A DNA stretch of 64,000 nucleotides from Pseudopyrenochaeta lycopersici (lineage: Eukaryota; Ascomycota; Dothideomycetes; Pleosporales; Pseudopyrenochaetaceae), in the NCBI GenBank assembly GCA_003313425.1, contig NHZP01000085.1, positions 1 to 64,000 of the forward strand, given 5' to 3'. A program made the translations under genes and the position numbers. The notes beneath the pieces were generated by a model. That model saw nothing but the letters and a program-made list of their open reading frames with translations, was not told the origin of the DNA and searched no databases. Shown here one piece after another: positions 49,205-59,643 of the stretch (the first letter of the stretch is position 1; every line of letters starts with the position of its first letter).

Positions 49205-51292
49205 CCGTGTCCGTGCGCGCAACGCCCGATCAACAACAAAGTACCCCATACTCTGACGCGTAACAACACAACAACGATGACTGCAATCGATAATGCGCTT
49301 GCAGAGATTAATGCTCTAAAGTCCGGCGAAAATCTTTGCTATCAAAAAATAGCTACTAACCATGGTGTTGATCGGTCAACGTTGTCGCGGAGGCACAAGC
49401 AGATTCAGGCACCACGCGCAATTAAGGACACCAACCAACAGAAGCTCAACCTACAACAAGAGGAGGAGCTTATGAAGTATATAGAAGGACTTACAGTACG
49501 TCGCCTACCACCTACAAGAGATATTATACGAAATTTCGCCTTAACAATTACGCGAGAGGCAGTCTCTGATAGCTGGGTTACGCGCTTTATAAACAGGCAC
49601 AAAGATCGCCTCACACCACAATAGACGACGGCTATGGACTCTGTTCGCCACGCCGCTGATTCTGGTGATAAGTACAAGCTGTACTTTGATCTACTGCAGC
49701 ACAAAATAACAGAGTATGATGTTGACGCTGAGCACACGTATAATATGGATGAAAAGGGCTTCATAATTAGAGTCGTTGGCAGGTCAAAGAGGATCTTTAG
49801 TAAGAGGAGATAGGAGAAGAAGGAGGTCAGGGCATCACTCCAAGATGGCAATCGTGAGTAGATTACACTTCTGGCATGTGTGTGTGCCGATAGACCTGCG
49901 TTGCCGCTAGGCCTTATCTATCAGGCTGCCGGCAAGGCTGTACAATCGAGCTGGGTACAGAGTATAGACCCAAGAAAGCACTCAGTACACTTCACTACGT
50001 CCCCCTCTGGCTGGGCGAACGATGGCGTAGGCCTGGCTTAGCTTAAACAGGTGTTTAATCGCTACACCAAGAAGAAAGCTCGAAGAAAGTACCGGCTATT
50101 AATCGTTGATGGCCATGGGTCTCACCTGACGATAGATTTCATTAGGTACTGCGACGACAACAAGATACTATTAGCTATCTTTCCTCCACATTTAACCTAC
50201 ACGCTTCATCCGCTAGATGTAGTCTGCTTTAAGCCTCTTTCATCAAACTACACAAATGAGCTGACTCAACACACTCACCGAAGCATGGGATGGCTCCCCA
50301 TTAAAAAAGGCGACTTCTTCCCTCTATTCTAGAAGGCCTAGGTGAGCAGCTTTACTGTAGCGACTGTACTCAGATCCTTTAAAGTTACAGGTATAGCACC
50401 TATTAACCCTAACAAAATCCTTAATAGATTCACCGACGACGCCTTAGAGGCCTCAATATCACAAGAGTCCTCTACTTCGTGCTACAGCAGAGAGGATTAG
50501 CTTAAAGTACAGTCGCTCATTCGCTCTGCAGTAAAGGATGAGCGCAGTAAGGAGTCACGGAAGCTTGGCCGCTCACTCCACCATCTCTCAGTTCAAAATG
50601 AGCTATTCCACCATAAGATGAAGGGCCTCAAGGAGGCGTTAACTACTAAGAAGAAGCATAAGAAGAAGCAACAGGTCTTACCTCTCCAACAGCGCGAGGA
50701 GTACCATGGTAGAGCTGTTTTCTGGTCACCAAGTAAGAGGCGTGAGGCTGAGTTTCGTCAGAGAGTGATGGAGCGTGAGGAGAAGGAGGAACAACTCAAA
50801 AAAGCTGAGATGAAGGAGTTGAAGCAGTCCAATAAGCTGTACAAGGAGAAGCTTGAACAGGAGAAGCGTGTTGCGCGAGAGGCACTCAAGATAGAGAGGG
50901 AGAAGGCGAAGGCTGAGAAGGCTGAACAAGCAGCTGAACGCGCACGTCAGCGAGCAGCGCGCACCGCTGAAGAAGCTCTACAATTATCCCAAAAGGGTAA
51001 GAGGAAGGCTTCATGGCCACCCACACAGAAGAACAAGCGTCAGAAACGTGTGGTTGATGCTGTGGGTGGCGGCGCAGCTACAGATGCTGTTCCTCCCGCC
51101 CTAGCTGTCACCACGCGCCTCGGCCGCAGAGTCAACCTTCCAGAAAGATTTGAATAGGCTAAATTGATCGCAAGCATCACTATACTACTCCGCCACAAAA
51201 TTTCGTGATAATAGCTATTGTGTGTGGCTCTACAGCCTCATTTTTGGGTGACCTGTTGGGGTGGTTGGCGGGCGTTGCGCGCACGGACACGG
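49205..51292 (+). mobile_element. Fot1/pogo-like DNA transposon, RIP-damaged
   Basis: A 2088-bp element with perfect 24-bp terminal inverted repeats (CCGTGTCCGTGCGCGCAACG then CCCG), flanked by TA on both sides (49203-49204 and 51293-51294), the target duplication of the Tc1/mariner-pogo group. The single transposase gene is broken by several TAG stops. Confidence 0.95.
49277..51157 (+). pseudogene. Fot1/pogo (DDE_1) transposase with multiple TAG stops
   Basis: Reading through stops gives about 626 codons. The N-terminal helix-turn-helix pair comes first (NHGVDRSTLSRRHKQI; SDSWVTRFINRHKDRL), then the DDE core with D residues in TYNMDEKGFI and LLIVDGHGSHLTIDF and the third acidic site in YTLHPLDVVCFKPL. 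A long charged coiled coil (about residues 440-590, rich in KKAEMKELKQ-type repeats) and a basic tail follow. The in-frame stops are all TAG. At least four fall where Trp is expected (for example LTPQ*TTAMD, NRE*ITLLACV, GLA*LKQVFN, LF*KA*), and one where Gln is likely (KRR*EKKE). TGG-to-TAG and CAG-to-TAG are both CpA-to-TpA changes, one on each strand, as RIP makes. The protein cannot be made. Confidence 0.85.
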
Positions 51293-51294
51293 TA

Positions 51295-51505
51295 TGTGAT
51301 GCATTTCTCAATAGACTTGAAATTATCTCTATTTTGAGTTGTTTCTCTCTCTTTCTTCAAAGCGCAGCCTAGTCTTTATATCTACGGCCTCTACTTCAGC
51401 TCTTCGGTCTGGCCGACGGTCAATCCTATATTCTCGGTCTCACCGAAAGTCTAGAATTTCGGTCTCTCCAATCAGATATCACCGTACTTTCTAGACCTGT
51501 CAACA
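51295..51505 (-). repeat. Partial solo LTR, second copy
   Basis: It matches 12629-12839 along its full length with about a dozen differences. It starts exactly beside the TA duplication of the Fot1 element, so its left end was lost or displaced there, and ends CCTGTCAACA like copy 1. No internal element sequence is attached. Confidence 0.75.
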
Positions 51506-52992
51506 TGATGGTAGATCACTCAGGACTTGCTATAGGCTGCTTTATCTTGGCTCGGAAGTTCAAGTGCAATTAGCCCGAATATACATGTGCATGGATGATT
51601 CTCTATTTTCAATCACAAGGGCTCATAAGCACACGTGAGATACTGGTCTTGCACACATTACTATAAGTATAGATGTGATGTAGAGATATTAGAATGAGTC
51701 ATCAAAAAGCAGCCTCATCACTTTCAGCCATATCAATGAGACAGATCTCACACCGGAGAACGGTAAGGTGCACCTAAGTTTACTAGAGACGGCACAGGCA
51801 AAGTAAGAATGATATTAGTTTACACTCGTGACGTGAATTCGAGCATTGTTCGGCAACTGCAAAGAGACATTACATATTATCCGTATCTGGCTGTTCTATC
51901 CAGCCACCTGACAAGCTTACGTTACGGTCTATCACGGCCTTCCTCTCTCTTTGCTGAGTCTTCACTGATTCGACACTCTTTCGATAATCTATTGTGTAGC
52001 TTCGCTCAACGCAGAAGGCCTCGCATTTCTTTTTAAGATCCTATAAACTGAACCCGAAAGTGCCCACAGCATATACGCTGCATCCTTCCCACAATTGGAC
52101 TCTCCATGCTTGCAAATTGAGAAGTTCACATAGATCCTTCAAGAGCGAAATAGATTGAGACATCTGTTTCCAGATACGCGACTCTAGAATTCTTCCACGT
52201 ATCGACATACGCGACAATCGACACAATATGTTGGACATCGAATCCTGCTATGAAACGACGCGACATCTTGAGCTAGCGCATGCGCCGACTTGACAGCAGG
52301 GCATCCAAACTTCACCTGATAGGGACAATTTATGGGGGCTTATGGCTTCGTCTGGTCAACAGAGGGATTCTTCTAGGAATAGATTTGCCCGAACATGAAG
52401 ACTTCAGCTGCATGTGCCCATCCTCTAAGATATGATAGGTTTAGACGGTAAGCAGTGATATCGCGGTGGAGATTCTTAGTCACAGGATTCACAACATGCC
52501 AGCTGAATATCGCCACATTGCAGTTTGAAAGGATTGTTCGTGTCAGACAGTCTGAAAAATTTGCGAATTTCTTTCCTGATGTGCTTTCTGCATAAGAGCT
52601 CTCAGAATCGAGACCGATGCAGACTCTCCTGGTTCGGGCCAAGGGCTATTCCTGAGAGAAACTCCGGAGTTGTCATGCAGATCCAAAAGATTCAGTCAAC
52701 TTTTGGAATCATAAAAGAAAAATTAGATTCTGGTACATACACTGCGTACAATTCGGCCCTTTTTTCATCTACATTTTGTCTGTTAGGGAAGGTGTGCGCA
52801 CCCACCACCGTCAGCTTACCTGTCGTACGATGGACCAAACAAGCAATTTCTGTACATTACAAGCCTAGAGCAGAATAGATTGTTTTTTGGTCCGTACCTC
52901 ATGGCATGCCTTACATAGTGTCGCTAGACTCTTCTCAGTATGTTCGACGCATATTGTCGCCGAGGGTCCAATACTTGCGCCGGTCAATGGTA
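51506..52992. other. Intergenic, no recognisable gene
   Basis: Short frames without domains. No mobile-element ends are seen. Confidence 0.4.
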
Positions 52993-53000
52993 CATAAAAG
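52993..53000 (+). promoter_or_regulatory. TATA-like element of the small secreted protein gene
   Basis: CATAAAAG lies about 130 bases upstream of the ATG at 53125, a normal fungal spacing. The leader between them is A- and C-rich. Confidence 0.4.
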
Positions 53001-53124
53001 GCGTGTCCTCTAGCTAACGAGAGAGGCATCAAGCAAGAACTCACGCTCATCCTGCTATCGCATCAAACTTTTGCCCAAATATCTCAATTCGCCCCAAAAA
53101 CAATCAACTTTTAAGTTACTCAAG

Positions 53125-53547
53125 ATGCGCTTCACAGCAGCCTCCTTTATCACACTCACTGCTTTGCTGCTACCGGCGAGCGCCAATCTGGTGCCACGTG
53201 CTAAAGGCGACATTCATTGCACGCCACACGGTACCAACGGAGACGGTGTTCTTGAATCCTTCGACAACATGGCTCGCCTGGCCCCTTACGAGAACTGCGG
53301 CGGCAGAAACGAAAAGACAATCCACGTCGAGAAGAATATGGAATATGCACTTAGCTGGAATGGACGTGACAAGTTCTACGTCTGCAACAAGAGCAACAAA
53401 GCAAGATGTATCACTCTAGGCTCCGATAAGAGAAATTCCTTGGTAAACGCTAAGAACAAATGTCGCGGAAAGGGATTCTGGGTTGAAGATCAGGACGGCT
53501 GGAGCTTTGGAGGTGATCCTAAGGGAATCAGGGAGTGCGGATTCTAG
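53125..53547 (+). CDS. Small secreted cysteine-rich protein, effector candidate
   Basis: 140 codons, intronless. The start is the ATG of MRFTAASFITL; in-frame codons upstream lack an ATG. A signal peptide of about 20 residues (hydrophobic core ITLTALLLPASA) is followed by LVPRAKGD, which could include a propeptide boundary. The mature part has six cysteines (three possible disulfides), many Lys, Arg, Asn and Gly, and ends in RECGF. I recognise no family. Size, secretion signal, even cysteine number and position in a gene-poor, transposon-rich stretch are what fungal effectors show, but also other secreted small proteins such as antimicrobial peptides. Function cannot be read from the sequence. 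Confidence 0.8.
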   Translation: MRFTAASFITLTALLLPASANLVPRAKGDIHCTPHGTNGDGVLESFDNMARLAPYENCGGRNEKTIHVEKNMEYALSWNGRDKFYVCNKSNKARCITLGSDKRNSLVNAKNKCRGKGFWVEDQDGWSFGGDPKGIRECGF

Positions 53548-54250
53548 ACATTAGTTTGCGCGGGATTTCTAGCGCAGTCGTGGTGGAGATGCGGTTATAA
53601 CAGCGGACGAATAGTTTTCTTTCTAGACACTCATTTTATTATATTAGCCAACTGGAACACGAAGAATGCAAAGGTCGCAGAGAATATATAGGGTATGAAG
53701 TTATAAGATTCTTATAGTGCACTACTCGTTAGTCTAAGCTAGAAGTGTCAGATAACATGCGTTATCTGGTGCGATAGATTATAATTGAACGAGATAATCG
53801 ATTGGTGGTCAAAAATATGATTATTGTATGTGTCTCGTTCTGTTCCTTGCTATTTTTCCTTTTTTATGTAGTGTGTGTGTGCCAAGTGGTTACACCCGAG
53901 CTTTGTACTACAATGCAGTATCGCGTACCCTCGCTGCTTGTATCTGACATCTGTTCTCTCTCCTTTTTAAACACAGACCTGATACATCGGTGATACATCG
54001 GTGATACCGTCCACGATGCAGTATTCGTGTACTTTAACTTTTTATGCGTATTATCTGACAAGAAGACTAACGTACTTTATTATACTATTGTCAGATGTAA
54101 GGCCCGATAGGGTGTTAGATGTCACGTGTGGATCTCCAAGTTGCGAGATCCTAGATGGTAGCACAAACTCTCGGGTGTAACCACTTGGCAGAGGGGCACA
54201 CAAAAGCAGAAAACAGAGAGCACACAATAAATCAATCACGATCATCATCA
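53548..54250. repeat. Two facing copies of an LTR-like repeat
   Basis: A 20-bp perfect inverted repeat (GCCAAGTGGTTACACCCGAG at 53881-53900 and its complement at 54170-54189) marks two diverged copies of one sequence in opposite orientation. Read outward from their starts both begin TGTCAGAT and end in a CA-rich tail. A 13-bp tandem (ATACATCGGTGAT) lies between, at about 53981-54005. They resemble old solo LTRs. Neither internal region nor target duplication is visible. Confidence 0.4.
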
Positions 54251-54800
54251 AAATTCATCAAAGATCAAGCCAAATAGTCCTTGAATCTGACAACTCGCTG
54301 TCTAGGCTAGTGCGCCTAGCACGCCCGTTATCCTGTATAAATTGGCACAAGGAACGAGGCATTACAACGTAGATAACTACACGCACGCCTAGAGCATTAA
54401 AGCTAAGACTAAGCATAGTTATTACTGTGCAGAGCTTCTTAGAGCTAGACGTAAAGCTCCGCACTTAACAGGCCTTCTCTTTATCTATACCTATCTCGCG
54501 GTAGTACGCTAGACACGTCAGGACCTTAGCTAGTCGCTTAGTCTCCTTAACGCCTACGCAGTACACTAGAATCTATGCTGCTAGGCTGTACTAGTCCTTC
54601 TTAGCCTACACTAATTCTATAAGTACTTAGTCTAGCTCCTCACGTGCGTACTCTAGCGCATTATATGCAATATTACAAGGCAACGTACTTATATCTTAAT
54701 AAATAGTAAGCGTGCTAACATCTAGGCCAGTAATTTGCAGAAAAGCAGGCTGTAGTATAGGCGGTAAGTTTGCAGTTAGATACAGTACCTAGGTGCCTTT
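54251..54800. repeat. Decayed repeat with TpA-rich, RIP-like composition
   Basis: The stretch is crowded with CTA, TAG, TAC and TTA and poor in CA/TG, compared with neighbours. That is the composition left by RIP on an old repeat. No family can be recognised. Confidence 0.4.
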
Positions 54801-54973
54801 TGTAACGGGCTAGGCCAGTGCTCGAGGCTGCGCCGTCGTGCACGGATATACGGCTCGTGCACGGAAAACTTTGTACCTCGCGTGGCACCCAATTCTCCTC
54901 TTTTCTTCCTATCTTGGTTGTAGATAGCATCTGGACTAGATAGCTGGAATCCAGTTACTAGAGACCGCTCACA
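54801..54973 (+). repeat. Gypsy 5' LTR
   Basis: 173 bp, shorter and more diverged than the 3' LTR and than the solo copy at 30435-30621, mainly in the middle (ACGGAAAACTTTGTACC region). Confidence 0.9.
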
Positions 54974-55017
54974 TACAACCAAGATCTCGCAGCTGACGAG
55001 GACACTGAAAAAGCATT

Positions 55018-56172
55018 ATGCAGGACCCTACCGAAGAAGTCAATATGCGGCTTAATAACATGGACCAACTAGTCCAGCAGTTGTTCGCCAAACTCGACGA
55101 TATAAGCATCCGATTGGAAACGCAGTTACAGCAGCCATCTAATACGCCTGAACTTACACCACGCGCCACTGCCGCCCCAACGCCGTCGCCCGAACCTACC
55201 CCGGTAACTGTGAAGTCACGCCTTCCCCACCCTCCAATGTTCAGCGGCAACAAATCACAATGGCGAGGATGGAAGCTAGAGATGGAAGCTAAGATTGAAG
55301 AAGATGCGCGAGCTATAGGGAGCTCGAAGGCTCAACTACGCTATATCTATGCACGCCTTGAAGGAACAGCAAAAATCAACGTTACTACATACTACGAGAT
55401 GGCAAACAAACAAGAGTCTCCAAATCCTCGCGAACTTCTTCACCGTCTTGACCTCCTCTACGGTGAGCGCAACCGGAAAGAAAAAGCAATCCAGAACCTA
55501 CATTCCATTCGCCAGAAAGAAGACGAGACCTTCATATCCTTCTACCCCCGGTTCGAAAGGGAGATAGCCAACGCTGACGCAGAGGGATGGGACGACGTCG
55601 CTAAGACATCCTATCTGCGCAACGCGCTCAACAACAAGATGAGAGACAAGCTAGTAGGTACATCAGGAGGCGACACCCATACATATATGGGATTTGTCCA
55701 AAAGTGCGCAAACCTAAGTAATGACATGGAGCTATATGGCCAGTGGACGAAGAAGAGAAGCGTTATCAGAGACGCCCAAGTACCTACGTTGCCAACAACT
55801 ACTAGTAGCAAGGCCGCCATGCAATTCAACCGCGAAGACATGATGGAATGGGAACCAACACCACCTACTCCAACCCAAGTGAACACTGTCCGCCTCCGCG
55901 ACCAAGGCAACGTAAACGGATACCCTTCAAAGCGTCCGGAAGACCAAGAGCTACTTGGGAAACGAGCAAAGTGGGTTGGCCAGGAAGAGATTGACGCTCG
56001 ACGCCGTGAAGGGCGTTGCCTTCGATGCGGCCGCAGCCGGTGCCGAATAGTAACATGCCCGCTAGCAGCCGCTATCCGACCAATGTACACCAGCGTCAAA
56101 GCCGCGTTAAGCGCCGCGGTTACAAGCGCTGCTATTGAAGACGAGCTAGACGAAGCTGACAAAGAGCAATAG
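55018..56172 (+). CDS. Gypsy gag protein
   Basis: 384 codons from the ATG of MQDPTEEVNMRL. An N-terminal coiled-coil-like segment and a Pro-rich spacer are followed by the retrotransposon gag domain (LPHPPMFSGNKSQWRGWKLE, then LRYIYARLEGTAKINV and DETFISFYPRFEREIA). Near the end is a zinc-knuckle-like CLRCGRSRCRIVTC in which the usual His is Cys (CX2CX4CX4C). It ends in a TAG at 56170-56172, in the same frame as pol. The next in-frame codons (DYVAAQREW) continue without interruption, so gag and pol were probably one frame or are linked by stop readthrough. Confidence 0.85.
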   Translation: MQDPTEEVNMRLNNMDQLVQQLFAKLDDISIRLETQLQQPSNTPELTPRATAAPTPSPEPTPVTVKSRLPHPPMFSGNKSQWRGWKLEMEAKIEEDARAIGSSKAQLRYIYARLEGTAKINVTTYYEMANKQESPNPRELLHRLDLLYGERNRKEKAIQNLHSIRQKEDETFISFYPRFEREIANADAEGWDDVAKTSYLRNALNNKMRDKLVGTSGGDTHTYMGFVQKCANLSNDMELYGQWTKKRSVIRDAQVPTLPTTTSSKAAMQFNREDMMEWEPTPPTPTQVNTVRLRDQGNVNGYPSKRPEDQELLGKRAKWVGQEEIDARRREGRCLRCGRSRCRIVTCPLAAAIRPMYTSVKAALSAAVTSAAIEDELDEADKEQ

Positions 56173-58779
56173 GACTACGTGGCAGCTCAGAGAGAATGGA
56201 AAGAGGAAGGAAGAGCAAAGATGGACGGTGACCCCTTTTTAGTGGACGTTAGACTTAACGGAACTGACTTCGTTACCGGTCTCGTAGACTCAGGCTGCCT
56301 TTGCTACTCCGCTATAAGTGAACGACTCTTTCAATCTCTGAGACTGCCATCGTTGAAGATAGCACCGCGCCGGTTAGAAGGAGCCGCAGGGAAGAACGCA
56401 GAATCAACGACAATCCTGAACACTATCACCTACGCCTCAATCGATATAGATGGACACCAGCAGGAGCGCATCTTCTTTTACGTAGTCCCTGGCCTCACGT
56501 ACGACCTAATCCTCGGAAACCCATGGCTAGAAGATGCTGATGTCACTATCTCTACAAGACGGGGCTGCTTGGACATCGGCGTGTCTGGCATCCGCGTTTG
56601 GAACCGCAAGAAGACGTTGCGCAGGCCGCCCCAGTTCAAGGCCGCACAACTTATAGCTAGTGCGTTTCTGGCTGAAGTAAGAAGAAATCGTAGGAAGAAC
56701 CGACAGGAAGGTATCAATCTTGATACAGGAGTATACGCTGTCTCGATCGCAGATATCGAGAAAGCTCTGAAGCCACGCAAACGATCGGACCCTAAGGTCA
56801 AACTGCCACCTCATTACCAGAAGTGGTTGAAGGCTTTTGATCAGCACCTAGCGGAGAAGCTACCACCTCACAGGGAGGGTGTCGATCTGCACATTGAGAT
56901 TGAGAAAGACCAGAACGGATCTGAAAAAACGATTCCTTGGGGACCTCTCTACGGCATGGGCCGAGAAGAACTGCTCGTATTAAGGAAGACTCTCACTGAG
57001 CTGTTAGATAAAGAGTTCATTCGAGCCAGCAACTCGCCGGCTGCCGCGCCAGTGTTAATGGTCAAAAAGCCCGGAGGAGGAGTCCGATTCTGCGTAGACT
57101 ATCGTGGCCTGAACAACATCACTAAGAAGGACCGCTACCCACTCCCGTTGTTCACTGAAACATTGAGAAACGTAGCGAAGGCGCGATGGTTCACGAAGCT
57201 TGACGTCATTGCAGCATTCCACAAGATACGACTAGCGAAAGGAGAAGAATGGAAAACGGCCTTTCGGACGAGATACGGACTGTTTGAATGGCGCGTAGTT
57301 CCTTTTGGATTAACAGGAGCACCCGCTGCCTTTCAGCGGTATATAAATAGTGTTCTGCAGGATTACTTGGACGACTTTGTATCTGCCTACATCGACGACA
57401 TCCTGATTTACTCTTCAGGGTCCCTCCAAGACCACCGGCAGAAGGTTGGAAAGGTCCTCCAACGTTTGATGAATGCCGGACTCCAGATTGATATCGACAA
57501 GTGCGAGTTTGAGACTAAGAGAGTCAAATACCTCGGATACGTTATTGAAGCAGAAATTGGAATACGAGTCGACCCTGACAAGATTGCCGCCATACGTGAT
57601 TGGGCCACACCATCATCTGTGAAGGCCGTACGAGGGTTTATCGGATTCGCCAACTTCTACCGAGTTTTTATACCAGAGTTCTCTGATATCACTGAACCCC
57701 TCACTAATCTAACAAGAAAGGGCGCCCTCTTCCGATGGGACGAAGCGTGTCAAGAAGCATTTGAAAAGGTCAAAGAGCTCCTTATCACAGCACCAATATT
57801 GGCTCATTTTGATCCAGAAAAGGAGACCTTGTTGGAAGCAGATTCGTCCGGACACGCTACTGGTGGCTTACTCTTACAGAAGGACAAGAACAGCAATTGG
57901 CAACCAGTTGCTTATTATTCTAAGAAGCACTCAGCGACAGAAGCTAATTACCCAATCCACGATAAGGAGCTCCTTGCTATCGTCCGTTGTTTGGAAGCCT
58001 GGGAGCCAGAGTTGCACATGGTTAAGCACTTCACTATCTTAACTGATCACAAGAACCTGAAATACTTTTACACTGAGAGACAACTATCAGAGAGACAAGT
58101 GCGCTGGTCAGAATTCCTCTCAAGGTTCAACTTCACCCTCGAATGGAAGCCCGGGAAGATGATGGGAAAGCCCGACGCATTGTCACGACGAGAACAGGAC
58201 CTGCCCGCCAACTATGACGACGAACGCCTCCGATCTCGGTTCAAACGGCTCTTTCAGAATAAGCACCTCAGGAACACTCAAGTCCTATCTCTCGCCTCAT
58301 CACTAACCAATATCGATTTTGCGAAGAGTGTACGACTGTTCGAAGATGACCAAATGCAAGAACTATGGCATAAGAGTCGACAGCAGGACAAACTCTACCG
58401 AGAGCTCACTACCCTGGTAATACGCAAAGAGAGAAACCTTCCAGTAGATCTGCAGAAAGAGAAATCCGTAAGCATGGCGGAATGCTCCGTGGACGAGAGA
58501 GGCTTGCTACGATTTCGAGGAAGGATCTGGATTCCAAATTGCGAACCACTACGCACCCAGATCATTCAAAATATCCACGACTCGCATATTACTGGACACC
58601 CTGGGAGAGATCTCACCTACGCAATCCTATCAAGGCAGTTCTTTTGGTCGGGTGCTGCGAGTGACGTGCGACAATTTGTTCGAAACTGCGAAGTGTGCGG
58701 GAGAAACATTACAAGGAGGGAGACTGGGTATTTCTCAACCTTAGGAATGTCAAAACAACAAGACCCTCGAAGAAGCTAG
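56173..58779 (+). pseudogene. Gypsy pol: protease, RT, RNase H, integrase zinc site
   Basis: The frame is open from the gag TAG onward; no ATG marks a start. Protease (FVTGLVDSGCLCYSAIS, D-S-G), reverse transcriptase (KPGGGVRFCVDYRGLNNITK, FTKLDVIAAFHKIRLAKGE, active site AYIDDILIYS) and RNase H (LLEADSSGHATGGLLLQ, ILTDHKNLKYF) are complete. The integrase begins with the HHCC zinc site (HDSHITGHPGRD...FVRNCEVCGR) and then jumps at about 58700 into the chromodomain-side sequence in another frame, so the D-D-E core is lost. The last 20 or so residues are out-of-frame translation of that part. Confidence 0.85.
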
Positions 58780-59147
58780 ATTGGTTGCACGGCAAGTACC
58801 GAGTGGTACGACAAGTTAACTCCCACTCATATCAGCTCGATGTCCCTGGTAGGATACATCCCGTTTTCCACGTCGACCTACTACGACCTGTACCAAATGA
58901 TCCCCTTCCATCTCAGAAGGTCGGGGACAGCCAACCAGGCCCCTTACTTATCGATGGGGAGGAAGCCTGGCTAGTTGAGCGAATACTAGACGAAAGGACT
59001 ACAAAACGGGGCCGGAGATACTTCAAGGAAGCACGTGTGAAGTGGGTTGACTATACGAATCCAACCTGGGAGCCAGTCGAGAATGTGCGCATGACTGATG
59101 CTTGGAAGCTATGGACGAAGACGCGCAAAAAGGGAGGAGGGGAGTAA
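58695..59147 (+). pseudogene. Gypsy integrase C-terminus with chromodomain
   Basis: A frame shifted relative to pol encodes KHYKEGDWVFLNLRNVKT and GKYRVVRQVNSHSYQLDVPG, which is the GPY/F-like integrase C-terminal region. A chromodomain follows (WLVERILDERTTKRGRRYFK, VKWVDYTNPTWEPVENV), ending at a TAA directly against the 3' LTR. Chromodomains of this group steer integration to heterochromatin. It is separated from the zinc site by the core deletion and frameshift. Confidence 0.8.
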
Positions 59148-59334
59148 TGTAACGGGCTAGGCCTATGTCCGAGGCTGCGCCATCGTGCACAGATATACGG
59201 CTCGTGCGGGTGGCTCGCGCTCGTGAACTTTATAACCTCGCATGGCACTTAATCCTCCCCTTTTTCTTCCCATCTTGGTTGTAGATAGCATCTGGACTAG
59301 ATAGCTGGAATCCAGTTACTAGAGACCGCTCACA
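59148..59334 (+). repeat. Gypsy 3' LTR
   Basis: 187 bp, starting immediately after the pol stop codon. It matches the solo LTR in copia-1 (30435-30621) with a single noticed difference. Confidence 0.95.
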
Positions 59335-59643
59335 GGTATCAATTAGGGGAGTGGGACAACGACTATAATAGCTAAAAATCTACTCCTTCTGTACATAAAA
59401 ACACCAATCAGTTCAATCACCAGGTCAACTTGGGTCCCCAACGCCCACCAGGCCAATCAGGTAAGTCTCAGGAACTTATCCCTCTCAGTTAGGCCAGGTA
59501 CGACTCCCCAGACTGACTGACCTGATTGTTGCCATTACTGTTTATTTGGCGGCCATCGCGGCCCTCAGGCAGTCAGCGACTTCACATAAGAAGAGATAGG
59601 TCCGGGATTGTATTATGATAGATCTAGAACCCTATTTATATGC
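59335..59643. other. 3' flank of the MULE transposase gene
   Basis: Non-coding. It probably includes the 3' untranslated part and end of the MULE element, but I could not pair terminal inverted repeats with the other side. Confidence 0.4.

Larger units (their letters stand above)
54801..59334 (+). mobile_element. Ty3/gypsy LTR retrotransposon, integrase core deleted
   Basis: The 5' LTR is 54801-54973 (173 bp) and the 3' LTR is 59148-59334 (187 bp). Both start TGTAACGGGC and end CCGCTCACA, but they differ by an indel of about 14 bp and many substitutions. The flanks (CCTTT, GGTAT) show no target duplication. A purine tract (AAAAGGGAGGAGGGGAG) precedes the 3' LTR. Gene order gag-PR-RT-RH-IN-chromodomain is that of chromoviruses. 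The catalytic part of the integrase is missing, so it is non-autonomous. Confidence 0.9.
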
